From Oenococcus sp. UCMA 16435 (lineage in GTDB: Bacteria; Bacillota; Bacilli; Lactobacillales; Lactobacillaceae): 64,000 nt of DNA. Numbering within the stretch: the stretch's first letter is position 1; each line of letters begins with the position of its first letter. A program made the position numbers and the translations under genes. The stretch lies in contig CP030868.2 in the NCBI GenBank assembly GCA_004010835.2, forward strand, positions 1,178,001 through 1,242,000, written 5' to 3'. Positions 17,230 to 27,443 of this stretch are shown piece by piece. The notes beneath the pieces were generated by a model. The model was not told the DNA's origin and made no database searches. It saw only the letters and a list, made by a program, of their open reading frames with translations.

Positions 17230-18990
17230 AAGCGGATGCATAACTATTCTTTGATATCTTAAACGGTAAAAGTTCTTTTGACGTTAATGCAAGAACCCTG
17301 TACCGTTTGTTCTCTAATGAATCAAAGTTAGAATCTGATGGCATCAACCCAATGAATGAACGATTGAAGAAAATTTGATAAATGAATACTTTATCCGAGT
17401 TCTTGCATAATTGGGCTGACTAGGCAAGGTGACTTTTCCCACTACCATTTCAAGTTGAAGTTATTCGCGATTTTGAGAATAATAATTCTTATATTTTATC
17501 GTAAAACGTGATTGATAAAATTTTTGAAAGTGCATATACATATAATCGGAAAAACATACCATCAAAATCCAATAGTTCGTGGCGACATATATTATTAAAA
17601 AGGCCTTTGGTGGGGAGTGGTCTTTCTGCTTAGCAAGCGAACATATATATATATCAAAGATTCTCTATCTTTCGATAAACTAGCAGGCGAGTTCATAAAA
17701 TCGCGTGCACAGTGGAACGATATAGTAGCCGAAACAACAAAGAACCTGTTGCCAGGATTGCAAATGAAATGCATACTATTTGCTTCTTGGAAAGTATTTA
17801 CAATTTGTTAGGTAAAGTTCCGAACGTTGTTAACGTTACAGAACCAGCCTATTTCACAAATTTTGGTAGAATTTCTTGTGCAAAAACCTTTTGTCTTTAT
17901 AAACATTGGGCGTACATAAATGAAGTGATCCGTGACACAAATCTTCTTTCGGATCGTTTGCGAAGATTAGGAATACTTTGCCTTGACTTTCAAGGAAGAA
18001 AACCCTTGTTTATGCCTCAAAGTGAGTTTTCTTTAAAGGCAACTTTAAGTAATATGGTGGAGCCTCTTACAATGGAACATGTATAGAACAACCTGCCTCG
18101 TAAAACAATAATAGCTATTGAAGAAATGATCGAAGACCTACGTAGAGAAATTTATTACCAAGGTAAACAATTCCCATCTTTCTTCCGGATTCAAGGCAAT
18201 AGGAATTAACAATATTAGAAATATAAACTCTAGAGTTGGAGCTCTTTTAATGGTTAGATCATTTTATTATTATTTCTTATTCTCGGATAACTCCTCGCCT
18301 TTCACCAATGTTATAGTTTTCTCCATTAAGCAGTTCGATTACCAACTAGATCTTTTACGCCAACATTCAAAGAATCCACATACATACTGGCATACTGGTC
18401 AGTGAGCTCTCACCTAGCCACAGCTAGATATATTTTTAAAGAAAATAGTATTTTGATACCTGCAGCCATTCTTACGTTTCCCTTCTTTTCGCTCAACGGA
18501 TCAAGATTTTCCAATTATAGTTCCATTGGAACCATAATCTTACATGAAATGAGTCATGCTCTCGACTTGAACAGTAGTCAATTTGATGGCCGAGGAAACT
18601 TGTCATCTTGGAGCAATCACAACGATACTATCGTGTATGAACATATGGTACAAAGATTAATCCAACAAATTTGTCTCATAAACAAAGGTTTTGAAGATGT
18701 TCACGGACATGCAGAAATAAACGAAATTTTTACCGATACGACTGGTCTTCAAATTGCTGCTAGCGCCGCGAAGCTAACTTCTACACATACTGCAAGACAA
18801 TTCTTTTTTGCTTGGGCTAAAATCTGATGAACATCTCAGTGCGAGAAAACAAATAAAAATCAGTTTGATATTCACCCACTCCAAAGTTTCCGCACTAACT
18901 TTGCTGCATATCATGTGCTTGAATGGCATAAGTTGCTCAACAAGAATTAGTGGCAATAACAAGTTCAAGAATACTTCCTTTGTCTCTTGC
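17230..18990 (+). pseudogene. Decayed M13-family metallopeptidase (PepO-like)
   Basis: Pieces in several frames add up to most of a 630-residue M13 peptidase: ARTLYRLFSNESKLESDGI (about 17300), LPFQVEVIRDFENNN, NVTEPAYFTNFGRI, LIPAAILTFPFFSLN, the zinc site HEMSHALD with EIFTD as the second-ligand motif ExxxD, and FFFAWAKI. A last piece near 18870 reads DIHPLQSFRTNF, the usual end. Frameshifts and stops break it throughout. The two largest open pieces are 17712-18086 and 18402-18827. Confidence 0.7.
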
Positions 18991-19261
18991 TTAAATTAAA
19001 ATTGGCAGGTAACATTAGACTAATTATTTATGTTGGATATTTGGACATGGTATAGATGAATTTATTGGAACCTCAAGTAATATAAGTGGAGTTATAAAAG
19101 ATTATGCCAATTCGATTTATCTAAACCACAAAATACCAAAAGGAGACTATGTGTCTTATTACTACGGTTATAAAATTACTGTATTTTTAACTTAATATCA
19201 TTATCTACTGTAATAATAATTTTATTAGTATCAACAGTCGTAATAGTATATAGAGGAAATA

Positions 19262-19711
19262 ATGAGTCTAACTTCGCTTCTTAAAAAAGATGGATACAAA
19301 CTTTATATTGACCGGCTAGATGATCCTAATTTTGGAACCGTGTCACGCCCAAAAACATTGAAGCAATATAGAACAGAATTAATCAATGCAAGTCTTTAGC
19401 ATAATATGTACTACTAATATCAGTCATCCAAAATGGTGTCAATGGGAATTAGGGATAGGACAAGCAATGAGTGGTCGAAATAATTGTATTTTTCGAATAC
19501 TTAATGAATCTAGTAAGTTTTTAAGGGAAAAGAATATTTGGACCTATACCCATATTTGGTATACCAACCCGAAGTATTGGAAAAAGAAAAACATTTTCGT
19601 GTCGTTGACCCTCAAAATAAAAATACTTGGAACGTGCCAGATAAATGTTTCGAGTGTTGGCCGTTAATTAGGCATGATCAATGGCTAATTACTAGTCTAT
19701 ACCCAACATGA
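19262..19711 (+). pseudogene. Decayed TIR-domain protein gene
   Basis: Frame pieces give LLKKDGYKLYIDRLDDPNF, then LKQYRTELINAS, and in the next frame IICTTNISHPKWCQWELGIG QAMSGRN. This is the SxxxSxWCxWELG end of TIR domains (catalytic Glu in WELG). A third frame supplies HFRVVDPQNKNTWNVPDK. At least two frameshifts are present and the N-terminal strand with the SHSSxD loop is missing. It lies tail to tail with the intact TIR operon at 19740-21615. Confidence 0.65.
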
Positions 19712-19739
19712 TTTGATCAATAAAAAATGTGTTATTTAC

Positions 19740-20996
19740 TTATTTATTTAATTCGTTTAGTCCATCTTGTCTAAGGCTCTCAGTCGTTTGATAACTTTCT
19801 TTTTCCCAATCGTATGTTAAATGATCGAAAAACAATTGTCTATATTGGATATATTGATCATTTTGACCTTCTAACAGGCAAGAAAGAGATATAGTGGCGG
19901 ATAACCAATAATCACAATCCGAGGATTCAGATAATTGCCTTTCATATTCCCGTTCCGCAAGTTTGAGGACTTCCTTATTTACGATTTTGATTCGGTATTT
20001 TAAATAGGCCTGCTCCTCAGTGCCATTAGATTTTGATAGTTTATAAAGCAGGCAATTAACTACATTTTCCCCATTGTAATAATTTCTACTGAGTACAAAG
20101 CTTCTATTGTAGGATTTTATTGCGTTTTCCAAATAAGGCGTACTTTTGGTACAGATAAACAAACGTTTTTCAATGGCACCATAAATTCCCGTAGTTTCGG
20201 AATCAAGAGATGCAAATGGATTTAATTTTTTAATAATTTCTTCCGCTTTCGTTAAAGACGTTTTATCGGGATTGTGATTCGCATCTACCACTTTGCTTAG
20301 AAATAAGGCGCGTTGTTGTTTATAATACGGATTATTTGGATTATCTAGAGACAATGATTTATAAATATCTGATGTTTCTAAATATTTGTCCTCTTTTTTT
20401 AATTCATTAGCTTGATCCGTCAGGCTTCGAATTGTCAAAGAATCATAATGTTTAGCTCTTATCTCTTCTAATTTGGCTTGGGAAATTTTGGGTGCATTTA
20501 TATCTTTGACATATTCGTAAAATGGACTGTCGCAATTTACGTGGCCTTGATCCAAATTATAAATCGTGTTTTTCAATAATTTTCGTAAGGATCGCCGCTT
20601 CTTTTGCAAAAGTTCTTCGTTGTTTATGTCGCCCCAAGAATACCTAAAAATACGATTATGACTAAAATCAAATGGTAACTCATCTTCGTTTAGACCAAGT
20701 ATGATCGTGGAATAAGGCTTTAAGGCGTGCCTTATTCCTAGTTCGTAAATTGCATTAGGATTCAAGGTTGTGATATCTGCCACCACAATATCAGCACTGA
20801 GCAATAGTTCGAACATGTCTGTGTCGATTATTTCAGAACTGGATATTTCATCTCCACGCACGTTATCAATCTTTGAAAAACTTTTTAAACTAGATTCAAT
20901 TAATTTGGTATAAATTTTATCCAAATCTATTGACTTACCTAATTTATAATCTACTTTCTTTCCGTATCCCATCACAGTAAAACAATGGTATGTCAT
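19740..20996 (-). CDS. TRAFs-binding/TPR-like protein with deoxyribosyltransferase-like N-terminal domain
   Basis: A 418-residue protein. Residues about 1-130 form an NDT/TIR-like domain: SADIVVADITTLNPNAIYELG (Glu86 in the YELG position of the nucleoside 2-deoxyribosyltransferase family). The rest is helical and TPR-like (DUF4071, the TRAFs-binding domain). No membrane segment. AAGGAG precedes the ATG. It follows the ThsB-like gene by 22 nt, so the two are one operon. Role as effector or sensor in antiphage defence is inferred from the partner. Confidence 0.7.
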   Translation of the reverse strand: MTYHCFTVMGYGKKVDYKLGKSIDLDKIYTKLIESSLKSFSKIDNVRGDEISSSEIIDTDMFELLLSADIVVADITTLNPNAIYELGIRHALKPYSTIILGLNEDELPFDFSHNRIFRYSWGDINNEELLQKKRRSLRKLLKNTIYNLDQGHVNCDSPFYEYVKDINAPKISQAKLEEIRAKHYDSLTIRSLTDQANELKKEDKYLETSDIYKSLSLDNPNNPYYKQQRALFLSKVVDANHNPDKTSLTKAEEIIKKLNPFASLDSETTGIYGAIEKRLFICTKSTPYLENAIKSYNRSFVLSRNYYNGENVVNCLLYKLSKSNGTEEQAYLKYRIKIVNKEVLKLAEREYERQLSESSDCDYWLSATISLSCLLEGQNDQYIQYRQLFFDHLTYDWEKESYQTTESLRQDGLNELNK

Positions 20997-21018
20997 AGTT
21001 TTATTTTCTCCTTCTTAA

Positions 21019-21615
21019 TTATTTTGGATAAACTGTTATTTTATCCGCAATAGGAGACTCTCTTTTATTCCAGGCTTGTTCTATGAACTCTTTTGAATTG
21101 GAGACAAAATCTTCCCATTTTACTAATACACAATAACGTTCATCTTCTTGCCATGCACATGAATTATGATCTTTTTCAATGTAATAATTTTTGCTTAATT
21201 CTTTAATTACATTTTCGTCATCAATAGCCACATAATTATGTCTTTTTCCGCAAATGTTGCAAATGTATTGTCCCTTGTATATTTTTTCGTACATTTCAGG
21301 AAGAACTATTCCTAGTATTCCATTTCGTCCGTGATTTTGTGAATGGTACAGGGAAGCTTGTAATTCCTTTTTAATATAATACTGTTCGTTTTGGCCCAAC
21401 GATTCAGCACTATAACTACCGATTAAAAATAATGTAACACTAGAATCCTTTAAGTTTTCATCTCTAATTTTTTGCATAACATAATCAGGGTTATCGGAAT
21501 TAATGGGGATATCCAAAGATTTATCAATCATCTGTATATCTTCGATTTGCTGTATATCTTTTTTGTAACCCTCATCTTCCATTTTGAACGAAATAAAACA
21601 TTTGTGTATTGCCAT
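21019..21615 (-). CDS. ThsB-like TIR-domain protein (DUF1863 type)
   Basis: A 198-residue protein with the ThsB start KCFISFKMEDEGYKKDI, then NSDNPDYVMQKIRDENLKDSSVTLFLIG and the Cys/His group CNICGKRH ... HNSC. ThsB proteins are TIR enzymes that sense phage and make an NAD-derived signal for ThsA. Here no SIR2 or Macro ThsA gene is adjacent; the partner is the TRAFs-binding protein. GAGG lies 5 nt before the ATG. First gene of a two-gene minus-strand operon. Confidence 0.75.
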   Translation of the reverse strand: MAIHKCFISFKMEDEGYKKDIQQIEDIQMIDKSLDIPINSDNPDYVMQKIRDENLKDSSVTLFLIGSYSAESLGQNEQYYIKKELQASLYHSQNHGRNGILGIVLPEMYEKIYKGQYICNICGKRHNYVAIDDENVIKELSKNYYIEKDHNSCAWQEDERYCVLVKWEDFVSNSKEFIEQAWNKRESPIADKITVYPK

Positions 21616-21721
21616 TATGCCTCACTCTCTTTAAGCACTGCTAGTCATTTCTTTTTATTTATTATTTATATAACAAATTTATGAATAAAGCCATTTTCTC
21701 ACATTGTCTGTTATGACAAAA

Positions 21722-22060
21722 AGCTAAGAATTCTAATCCATTTTTTGGCATGAGAAAAGTAGGAATGTGATGCGACATTTTTTTAATAGTATCAGGTATT
21801 TAAAAAGCAGGATAAAATAAAATCAATTTTTGAATTGCTTCAGAATGATCGGCAACTACCAAAGCAGAGACTAATTCTCCTTGTGAGAATCCTAAAAGAA
21901 TAATAGTTTTAATTATCAAATCTGTCATCAGGAACAACGCTGTTGGTCACAATATCTGAAGCTGTTTTTTCGTTTAGCGAAAGTTTTCCACGGATCACAA
22001 AATTATCTCTCTTTATTTGAAAAATTTCAGTCTTTGTATAACAGTCTTCTTCACAAGAAC
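21722..22060 (-). pseudogene. Decayed alpha/beta hydrolase
   Basis: On the minus strand one frame gives IFQIKRDNFVIRGKLSL (usual N-terminus) and another gives IILLGFSQGELVSALVVADHSEAIQ and KLILFYPAF (nucleophile elbow GFSQG and following helix). A stop follows YPAF, then IPDTIKKM. The middle of the gene is missing. Not functional. Confidence 0.5.
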
Positions 22061-22194
22061 ATAATATTTCCGATCGTAATTGGTTAATGAAAAATCGGCA
22101 AAAAAAAGATTCAAAAATTATTTTTGACTGAAAAGCCTTTATTTGAAAAAATAAAAAAATTATTATTTTATTCAATCGGATTATATATTTATCA

Positions 22195-22637
22195 GATGAT
22201 GACTTTCTGTTGAAAAAATCCTAGGTGTCCGGGCCTTAGCTTTATCACAGAATAATATTTTAAATTAAGACAATAGTTCAATAAGGGTCTCTTTTTGTAT
22301 AAATAAGCACTTCAGTTTTTTAAAAAAGTACTTTCTCATTAAGGAGTCTTAAAGAAAACCCGTTTCATTATTTATATTAAATTTTGTTTATAATATTAAA
22401 AAGTTTTTCAATTGCTCATTATCTTTATATAACACAAGGGAAATAATTGAAACAAAGTTTTATCTTTTTTAGTACTAGGATGAAATTTTTATAAATATAA
22501 CAAACGGGAAAAATGTAGATCATGGTTCCTCTTGTAATTTTTCCGTTATCCTTTTCCCTTTCATACTAATATTTTTAATCAAAAAATATTCAGCCAAAAT
22601 CGTAAATGTTATTACTAAATAAAAGGAATTAAAGCAA
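22195..22637. other. Intergenic region, no gene recognised
   Basis: About 440 very AT-rich bases before the serine hydrolase. TATAAT at about 22390 may be a -10 element, but no matching -35 was found. No repeat or hairpin stood out. Confidence 0.4.
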
Positions 22638-23597
22638 TTGTATTTATCATCAAAAGCAGAAGTTATTATTAAAAAAATTATCGGTTTATATCCAGAAAGT
22701 ACGCTGTCAATCGGTACTTTTTATCGCGAAAAATTATCATGGCAAGTGTATGGTAAAAACGCCCACCTGAATAAGGAAAAGTTGCAAAATTATGAAATTG
22801 GTTCGCTAACGAAAGTTTTCACAGCTTTTTATTTTATTGAATTATTCAAGGAAAAAGTTGTGACAAGTCAAACCAAAATAAATGAAGTTGTTTCTGATTT
22901 ACCTACAAAAAATTATCCAACAATTGGTGAGTTACTGACGCACCAATCGGGTTATGGCTATTTAACCCCTCTAAAGCTAAGCGACTTGATTGGGATTATT
23001 AAACATAAAGGCACTCGTCGTTACAATCCTTACGAGAGCAATATGTGTGCAGATAATGTTAGAAAAATCTTGATCGAAAAGAAAATTCCCACTCATCGTA
23101 GACGCATATATTCCAATTTTGGATATGCTGTTTTAGGTCTTATCCTTTCAGAATTAGAGGCTAAAAACTATGAAGAGTGTATTAACGCATTTTCTAAGAA
23201 GAAGTTGGATTTAAACCATACTAATTTTGGCAATGCTGATTTATTACCAGGTTATTTTAGAAATAAAAATTATGGCAATTGGCAATGGCTTGATTGCGGA
23301 AATAATCTTGGTAAGGCTACTGGCGGGCTTAGATCCAACGTAGTAGATATACTGAAGTTTTCAAGTAAAATACTTGCGGAATCGACCTTTTTAAAGCGAG
23401 CAGAATCTTTTTCCTTGATGGGGATGTTTAAAAGGCAAGATGGAATTTGGATGAAAATCGGCCAGACCGGAACACAATTATCAGTCATGATGATTGATAT
23501 CGAAAACAGTTCATCTGCTGTTGTTTTAGTTAATTGTTTGAATAAATACAGTGTCTCCTTGGCCAGAGAACTACTTTTAAGAGTCTTTGAAGAGTAA
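22638..23597 (+). CDS. Beta-lactamase-family serine hydrolase
   Basis: A 319-residue class-C-like fold. The active Ser-Lys pair is GSLTK (Ser56, Lys59), the tyrosine motif is YSNFG, and the third motif is GQTGT near residue 277. The family covers D-Ala-D-Ala peptidases, esterases and similar enzymes; the substrate is unknown. No signal peptide or membrane segment is visible, so it would be cytoplasmic. The start is TTG with AAAGGA about 10 nt upstream. The segment is isolated within decayed DNA. Confidence 0.75.
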   Translation: MYLSSKAEVIIKKIIGLYPESTLSIGTFYREKLSWQVYGKNAHLNKEKLQNYEIGSLTKVFTAFYFIELFKEKVVTSQTKINEVVSDLPTKNYPTIGELLTHQSGYGYLTPLKLSDLIGIIKHKGTRRYNPYESNMCADNVRKILIEKKIPTHRRRIYSNFGYAVLGLILSELEAKNYEECINAFSKKKLDLNHTNFGNADLLPGYFRNKNYGNWQWLDCGNNLGKATGGLRSNVVDILKFSSKILAESTFLKRAESFSLMGMFKRQDGIWMKIGQTGTQLSVMMIDIENSSSAVVLVNCLNKYSVSLARELLLRVFEE

Positions 23598-23613
23598 CCT
23601 TTCCAAATTCTCG

Positions 23614-23733
23614 ATGAACTTCAATAGTATACAAATTTATAACTCGGGAGAACTGGTAATTATTTTAGGCTCCTCTGGAGCAGGGAAATCAACTTTACTA
23701 AACATTCTTGGTGGGAAAAGTTTTATGTCTTAA
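23614..23733 (+). pseudogene. Fragment of a MacB/LolD-type ABC ATPase
   Basis: A 39-codon frame that contains GELVIILGSSGAGKSTLLNI, the Walker A start of antimicrobial-peptide-type ABC ATPases, then stops. The signature and Walker B parts are missing. A remnant. Confidence 0.7.
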
Positions 23734-23960
23734 CTTAACATTAATTGCTTAAACTATTGTAATGAAACTAATGACCACGCTTTTTAGATCACTGGATAAA
23801 GTCTAGGAGCTTTCAACATATACAATTGGTTTAGGTTTATCAGTTACTAAATCACTAATAACATTGCAGAATGTTTGACAATTAACAGGAATAGCAAAAT
23901 CAATATCATGTAATAAGAATGTTGTTGAGACACACAGGATGGAAAGGTGGGAAAAACGCA

Positions 23961-26129
23961 ATGACAACAGTTATTTTGGCCGAGAAGCCTAGTCAAGCCC
24001 GATCATATGTGGAAGCATTTAAGAACAGCACGAAAAAAGAGGGTTACTTTTCAGTCAGCGACCCTGTTTTAGCCAATGAGACCTTTATAACCTATGGTTT
24101 TGGTCATTTAGTAGAATTGGCAACGCCGGAAAAATACGATCAAAAGTACAAACGATGGTCCTTATCTAATTTGCCGATTTTCCCAGATAAGTACAAATTT
24201 ATAGTACCCAGGGACAAGAGAATCCAGTTTAAAATTGTCAAAGATTTGCTGATGAAAGCCGATACGATTATTATTGCGACCGATAGCGATCGCGAAGGTG
24301 AAAATATTGCTTGGTCGATCATGAATCAAGCAAAAATCAATTTAAAAAGTAAAACGATCAAACGCTTATGGATCAACTCGCTTGAAAAAGACGCTATCCT
24401 AAACGGTTTTAAAAACTTAAAAGACGGTTGGACGTATTATCCAGCTTATAAAGAAGCTCAAACCAGACAAATTAGCGATTGGCTGGTTGGAATGAACGGA
24501 AGTCCACTATATACATTGCTATTAAGACAAAGCGGAGTTCGTGGTGTCTATTCAATTGGCCGGGTCCAGACGCCAACGCTTTATATGGTCTACCAAAGAG
24601 ATCAGGAAATTAAAAACTTCAAGCCGGAGCCTTATTTTGAAATAAGCGCCGAAATTGAAGCTAATCGGCAAAAATTCGTTGCCAAATTAGATCCTTATCA
24701 ACGCTTTAAAGAAGAAGGAAGTCTGACTGCATTTATGGGGGCTAAAAACCTTCGGACCGGTTTCCAAGAGGCCTTAATCAAAGATGTTTTACAAGAGACG
24801 AAAAAAACAGCTAGTCCGCGCTTATTCTCTCTTTCCAGTCTGCAAAGTGCGATTAACAAACGCTATCATGCTAGTGCCAGCGATGTTTTAAAAGCTGTTC
24901 AAGCGCTATATGAGTCTAAGCTGCTTACTTACCCAAGAACCGATTGCAACTATATTACCGATCAAGAATTCAATTATTTGCTTTCAAACCTAACGGGATA
25001 TTTGAGTTTGGTGTCTAGCCAAGTCTCTTTAGATAATACTGAAGCGAATAAACGTTATGTAAACGGTAAAAAAGTCCAGGAACATCATGCTATTATTATG
25101 ACTAAGACTATTCCAAATAAAGCGAAATTGGCAGCATTACCTAAGTTGCAACAACAGGTTTACGACTTAGTTTTGAGAACAACGCTAGCTATGTTTGCTG
25201 ATCCATATGAATACGAGCAAACAATAATTATTACTGAAGTTGGCAAAGCCAATTTTAAGGCAACCGGAAATGTGCCAACCAAACAAGGCTGGAAATTGCT
25301 ATTTTCAGACGATAAAGACAAAAATGATGAAACGGTTGTAACGCTGCCCAAGGTGACAAAAGGCCAGAAAGTTCAAGCCGACTTGAAAACACCGCAAAAG
25401 GAAACTACCCCACCTGTACCCTTTACCGAAGGTACATTAATCACGGCTATGAAAACTGCCGGTAGAACTCTCGATGATGAAGAAGCCCAATCAATCTTAA
25501 AAGATGTTGAAGGGATCGGCACCGAAGCAACCAGAGCCAACGTTCTTGAGGTCTTAAAAAAACGCGGGTATTTGCTTTCTAAAAAGAATCAGCTGCATGT
25601 TAGTGAACAAGGAATTACTTTATGTACGGCTGTTGAGCTTGAACCATTACTCACCAGTCCGGAAATGACGGCCAAATGGGAACTGGCTTTAAAAGAAATA
25701 AGCCAAAAGAAACGCAGCCAGGAGAGCTTCTTAATTCAAATTAAAAAGTTTGTATCAAAATTGGTCGACGAAGTGCCGACACAAATGAAACAAAGTGAAG
25801 GTTTATCCGAGCAAGTTAAAAACCAAAAAATTGTTGAAATCCAAGACCGGCAACAAGAAGCAATTGGTAAATGTCCTCTTTGCAAAGAAGGAATGATTGT
25901 TGATAAAGGGAAATTCTACGGTTGCACAAATTATAAGGCCGCTGTTCCGTGTCGTTTCACTCTACCGAAAAAATGGAGCGAAAAGACAATTGGTAAAACA
26001 GCTATCAAAGCCTTAATTACAAAGGGTGAAAGCAACAGGCTAAAAGGATTCAAGAGTAAGAAAAGCGGTAAGAAATTCGATGCCAAGTTGAAATTGGAGG
26101 GCAGTAAATTAAGCTTTGATTTTAGTTAA
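23961..26129 (+). CDS. topB: DNA topoisomerase III
   Basis: A 722-residue type IA topoisomerase. The TOPRIM domain starts VILAEKPSQA and holds DSDREGENI; the active-site Tyr is in LLTYPRTDCNYI (about residue 323); the C-terminus carries a zinc finger (CPLCKEG ... CTNYKAAVPC). It relaxes and decatenates DNA. ATG 23961 is chosen because AGGTGG precedes it and the family begins at MTTVILAEKPSQA. TopB genes of this form are common on plasmids and integrative elements of Firmicutes, which fits an accessory zone. Confidence 0.92.
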   Translation: MTTVILAEKPSQARSYVEAFKNSTKKEGYFSVSDPVLANETFITYGFGHLVELATPEKYDQKYKRWSLSNLPIFPDKYKFIVPRDKRIQFKIVKDLLMKADTIIIATDSDREGENIAWSIMNQAKINLKSKTIKRLWINSLEKDAILNGFKNLKDGWTYYPAYKEAQTRQISDWLVGMNGSPLYTLLLRQSGVRGVYSIGRVQTPTLYMVYQRDQEIKNFKPEPYFEISAEIEANRQKFVAKLDPYQRFKEEGSLTAFMGAKNLRTGFQEALIKDVLQETKKTASPRLFSLSSLQSAINKRYHASASDVLKAVQALYESKLLTYPRTDCNYITDQEFNYLLSNLTGYLSLVSSQVSLDNTEANKRYVNGKKVQEHHAIIMTKTIPNKAKLAALPKLQQQVYDLVLRTTLAMFADPYEYEQTIIITEVGKANFKATGNVPTKQGWKLLFSDDKDKNDETVVTLPKVTKGQKVQADLKTPQKETTPPVPFTEGTLITAMKTAGRTLDDEEAQSILKDVEGIGTEATRANVLEVLKKRGYLLSKKNQLHVSEQGITLCTAVELEPLLTSPEMTAKWELALKEISQKKRSQESFLIQIKKFVSKLVDEVPTQMKQSEGLSEQVKNQKIVEIQDRQQEAIGKCPLCKEGMIVDKGKFYGCTNYKAAVPCRFTLPKKWSEKTIGKTAIKALITKGESNRLKGFKSKKSGKKFDAKLKLEGSKLSFDFS

Positions 26130-26192
26130 TCTATCGTTTTCACAACATTCTACTTTTTTAAAATTTGTATTCTATCCTTTTATTTCTTTTCT

Positions 26193-26645
26193 ATGCTGAT
26201 TAAGAATATGCCGGATGTCCCGAATGACTTTGACGTTATTACTAACAGCCACGATGGCTTGAATTTTGACGGTATCACACGTTGTTTCAAGAATGGCGGT
26301 TTATTCATTACTGAACAGGTTGGTGCAACCAACAATTACAGTCTTTCCAGCTTTTTAACAGATAATTATATTCCTGCCCATCCTGAAAACGTAATGGTTA
26401 ATGTTATTTCCAAGCTGGTAGAACGTGGCTTTCAAATTCTTAAAAGCAATTCTTTTTATCCTAAAATTTGGTTCTATGATGTTGGCGCATTTGTTTATTA
26501 TGCCAAGATAATCAGTTGGGAATTTCCTGATTTTTCAGTGTTGAAATATCAGTCCTAATTGATGCGCTTGCAACGAATTATTGAGCAAACAGGTTTTATT
26601 GAAAGCAATGGGGACCGTTTTCTTCTAGTAGCAAAAAAACAATAA
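26193..26645 (+). pseudogene. Truncated SAM-dependent methyltransferase
   Basis: The frame gives the C-terminal half of a class I methyltransferase (FDVITNSHDGLNFDGITRCFK, GGLFITEQVGATN, then WFYDVGAFVYYAKIISWEFP). The N-terminal half with the SAM motif is missing. A TAA at 26556-26558 cuts it, but the same frame goes on to a typical end (QTGFIESNGDRFLLVAKKQ), so this is a broken gene with one premature stop. Confidence 0.7.
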
Positions 26646-26655
26646 GATAACCAGT

Positions 26656-26677
26656 AGTAGCCTGAGGGCTGCTTTTT
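26656..26677 (+). terminator. Terminator after the broken methyltransferase
   Basis: A 7-bp stem (AGTAGCC / GGCTGCT, one G-T pair) with loop TGAG and four to five Ts. Confidence 0.7.
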
Positions 26678-26992
26678 ATTTCACCGAAAGTAGATTAATG
26701 TCATTTAAATATTTTTAATTTAAGTAAGAATTTTCGCTGTCTTTTCTCTAAAACAATCAAATTGAGATCTGGTTCGGATCATGTTCAGTTCAAATACTTC
26801 TTATATCGATATGTTCGAAAAAGTAAAGATATTATCATAAGGATTATTAGCTCAAAAGAACCTGGTTTGTATATTTTTGATAATTATTAAAAATATTACA
26901 TAAATTTTATTTTTTTAAATAGTATGACTTACTAATTTAAAGATTACCCGTTAGCATGTGAAATAACAAAAGGATTTAGGGGGGCGATTTAT

Positions 26993-27223
26993 TTGTTAGT
27001 AAAAGTCTATACAGATCAAAGTATTCAATCAGTGGCAACAAAAAAATGTTTGAGTAACCATCACGTAGATTTTAAAGAAATTAAAGCGATCGGCAATAAA
27101 AAGGTCTTTGATTATTTAAGAAAAGTAAAGGCCAAGATGCTTCCTTATGTCGAAACAGAAAATGATTCCTGGTCGGGATACCGCCCTGATAGATTAAGAA
27201 AAATGATAGAAAACAAATATTGA
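26993..27223 (+). CDS. NrdH-redoxin-like protein lacking the CxxC motif
   Basis: A 76-residue thioredoxin-fold protein. It aligns with NrdH at 63242 (VYTKNNCVQCKMTKKFL; DSFSGFRPDAL), but the active CVQC is replaced by SIQSV, with only one later Cys (Cys22). The C-terminal SGYRPDRLRKMI is kept. TTG start with a long GGGGGG site upstream. It cannot act as a dithiol redoxin; it may be dead or have another use. Confidence 0.65.
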   Translation: MLVKVYTDQSIQSVATKKCLSNHHVDFKEIKAIGNKKVFDYLRKVKAKMLPYVETENDSWSGYRPDRLRKMIENKY

Positions 27224-27443
27224 TTAGAAAGCCAAGCCATTAAAAGATCAAGACCCAAGCTACGCCAAGATAGCTAAAAAATTAAATAAAGAGTTCAATA
27301 TCTCAGTTTCGGCCAGTTCAGTCAATTGCGCATTGCTTGATTATTAAAGAGGCAAGTATCGTTTCAGTAACAAACAGCAAAATGGCAAATAACTTAAAAG
27401 AAAAATCAGAATTAACGAGGTCAGTAGTGAAGAGTTGACGATC
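27224..27443 (+). other. Short coding-like remnant, unidentified
   Basis: One frame reads DPSYAKIAKKLNKEFNISVS and then stops after ASSVNCALLDY. It looks like part of a helical protein but I cannot name it. No intact gene. Confidence 0.25.

Noticed and set aside
23790..23960. Promoter TTGACA at 23874 for topB
   Set aside because: No -10 hexamer at an acceptable distance; left unassigned.
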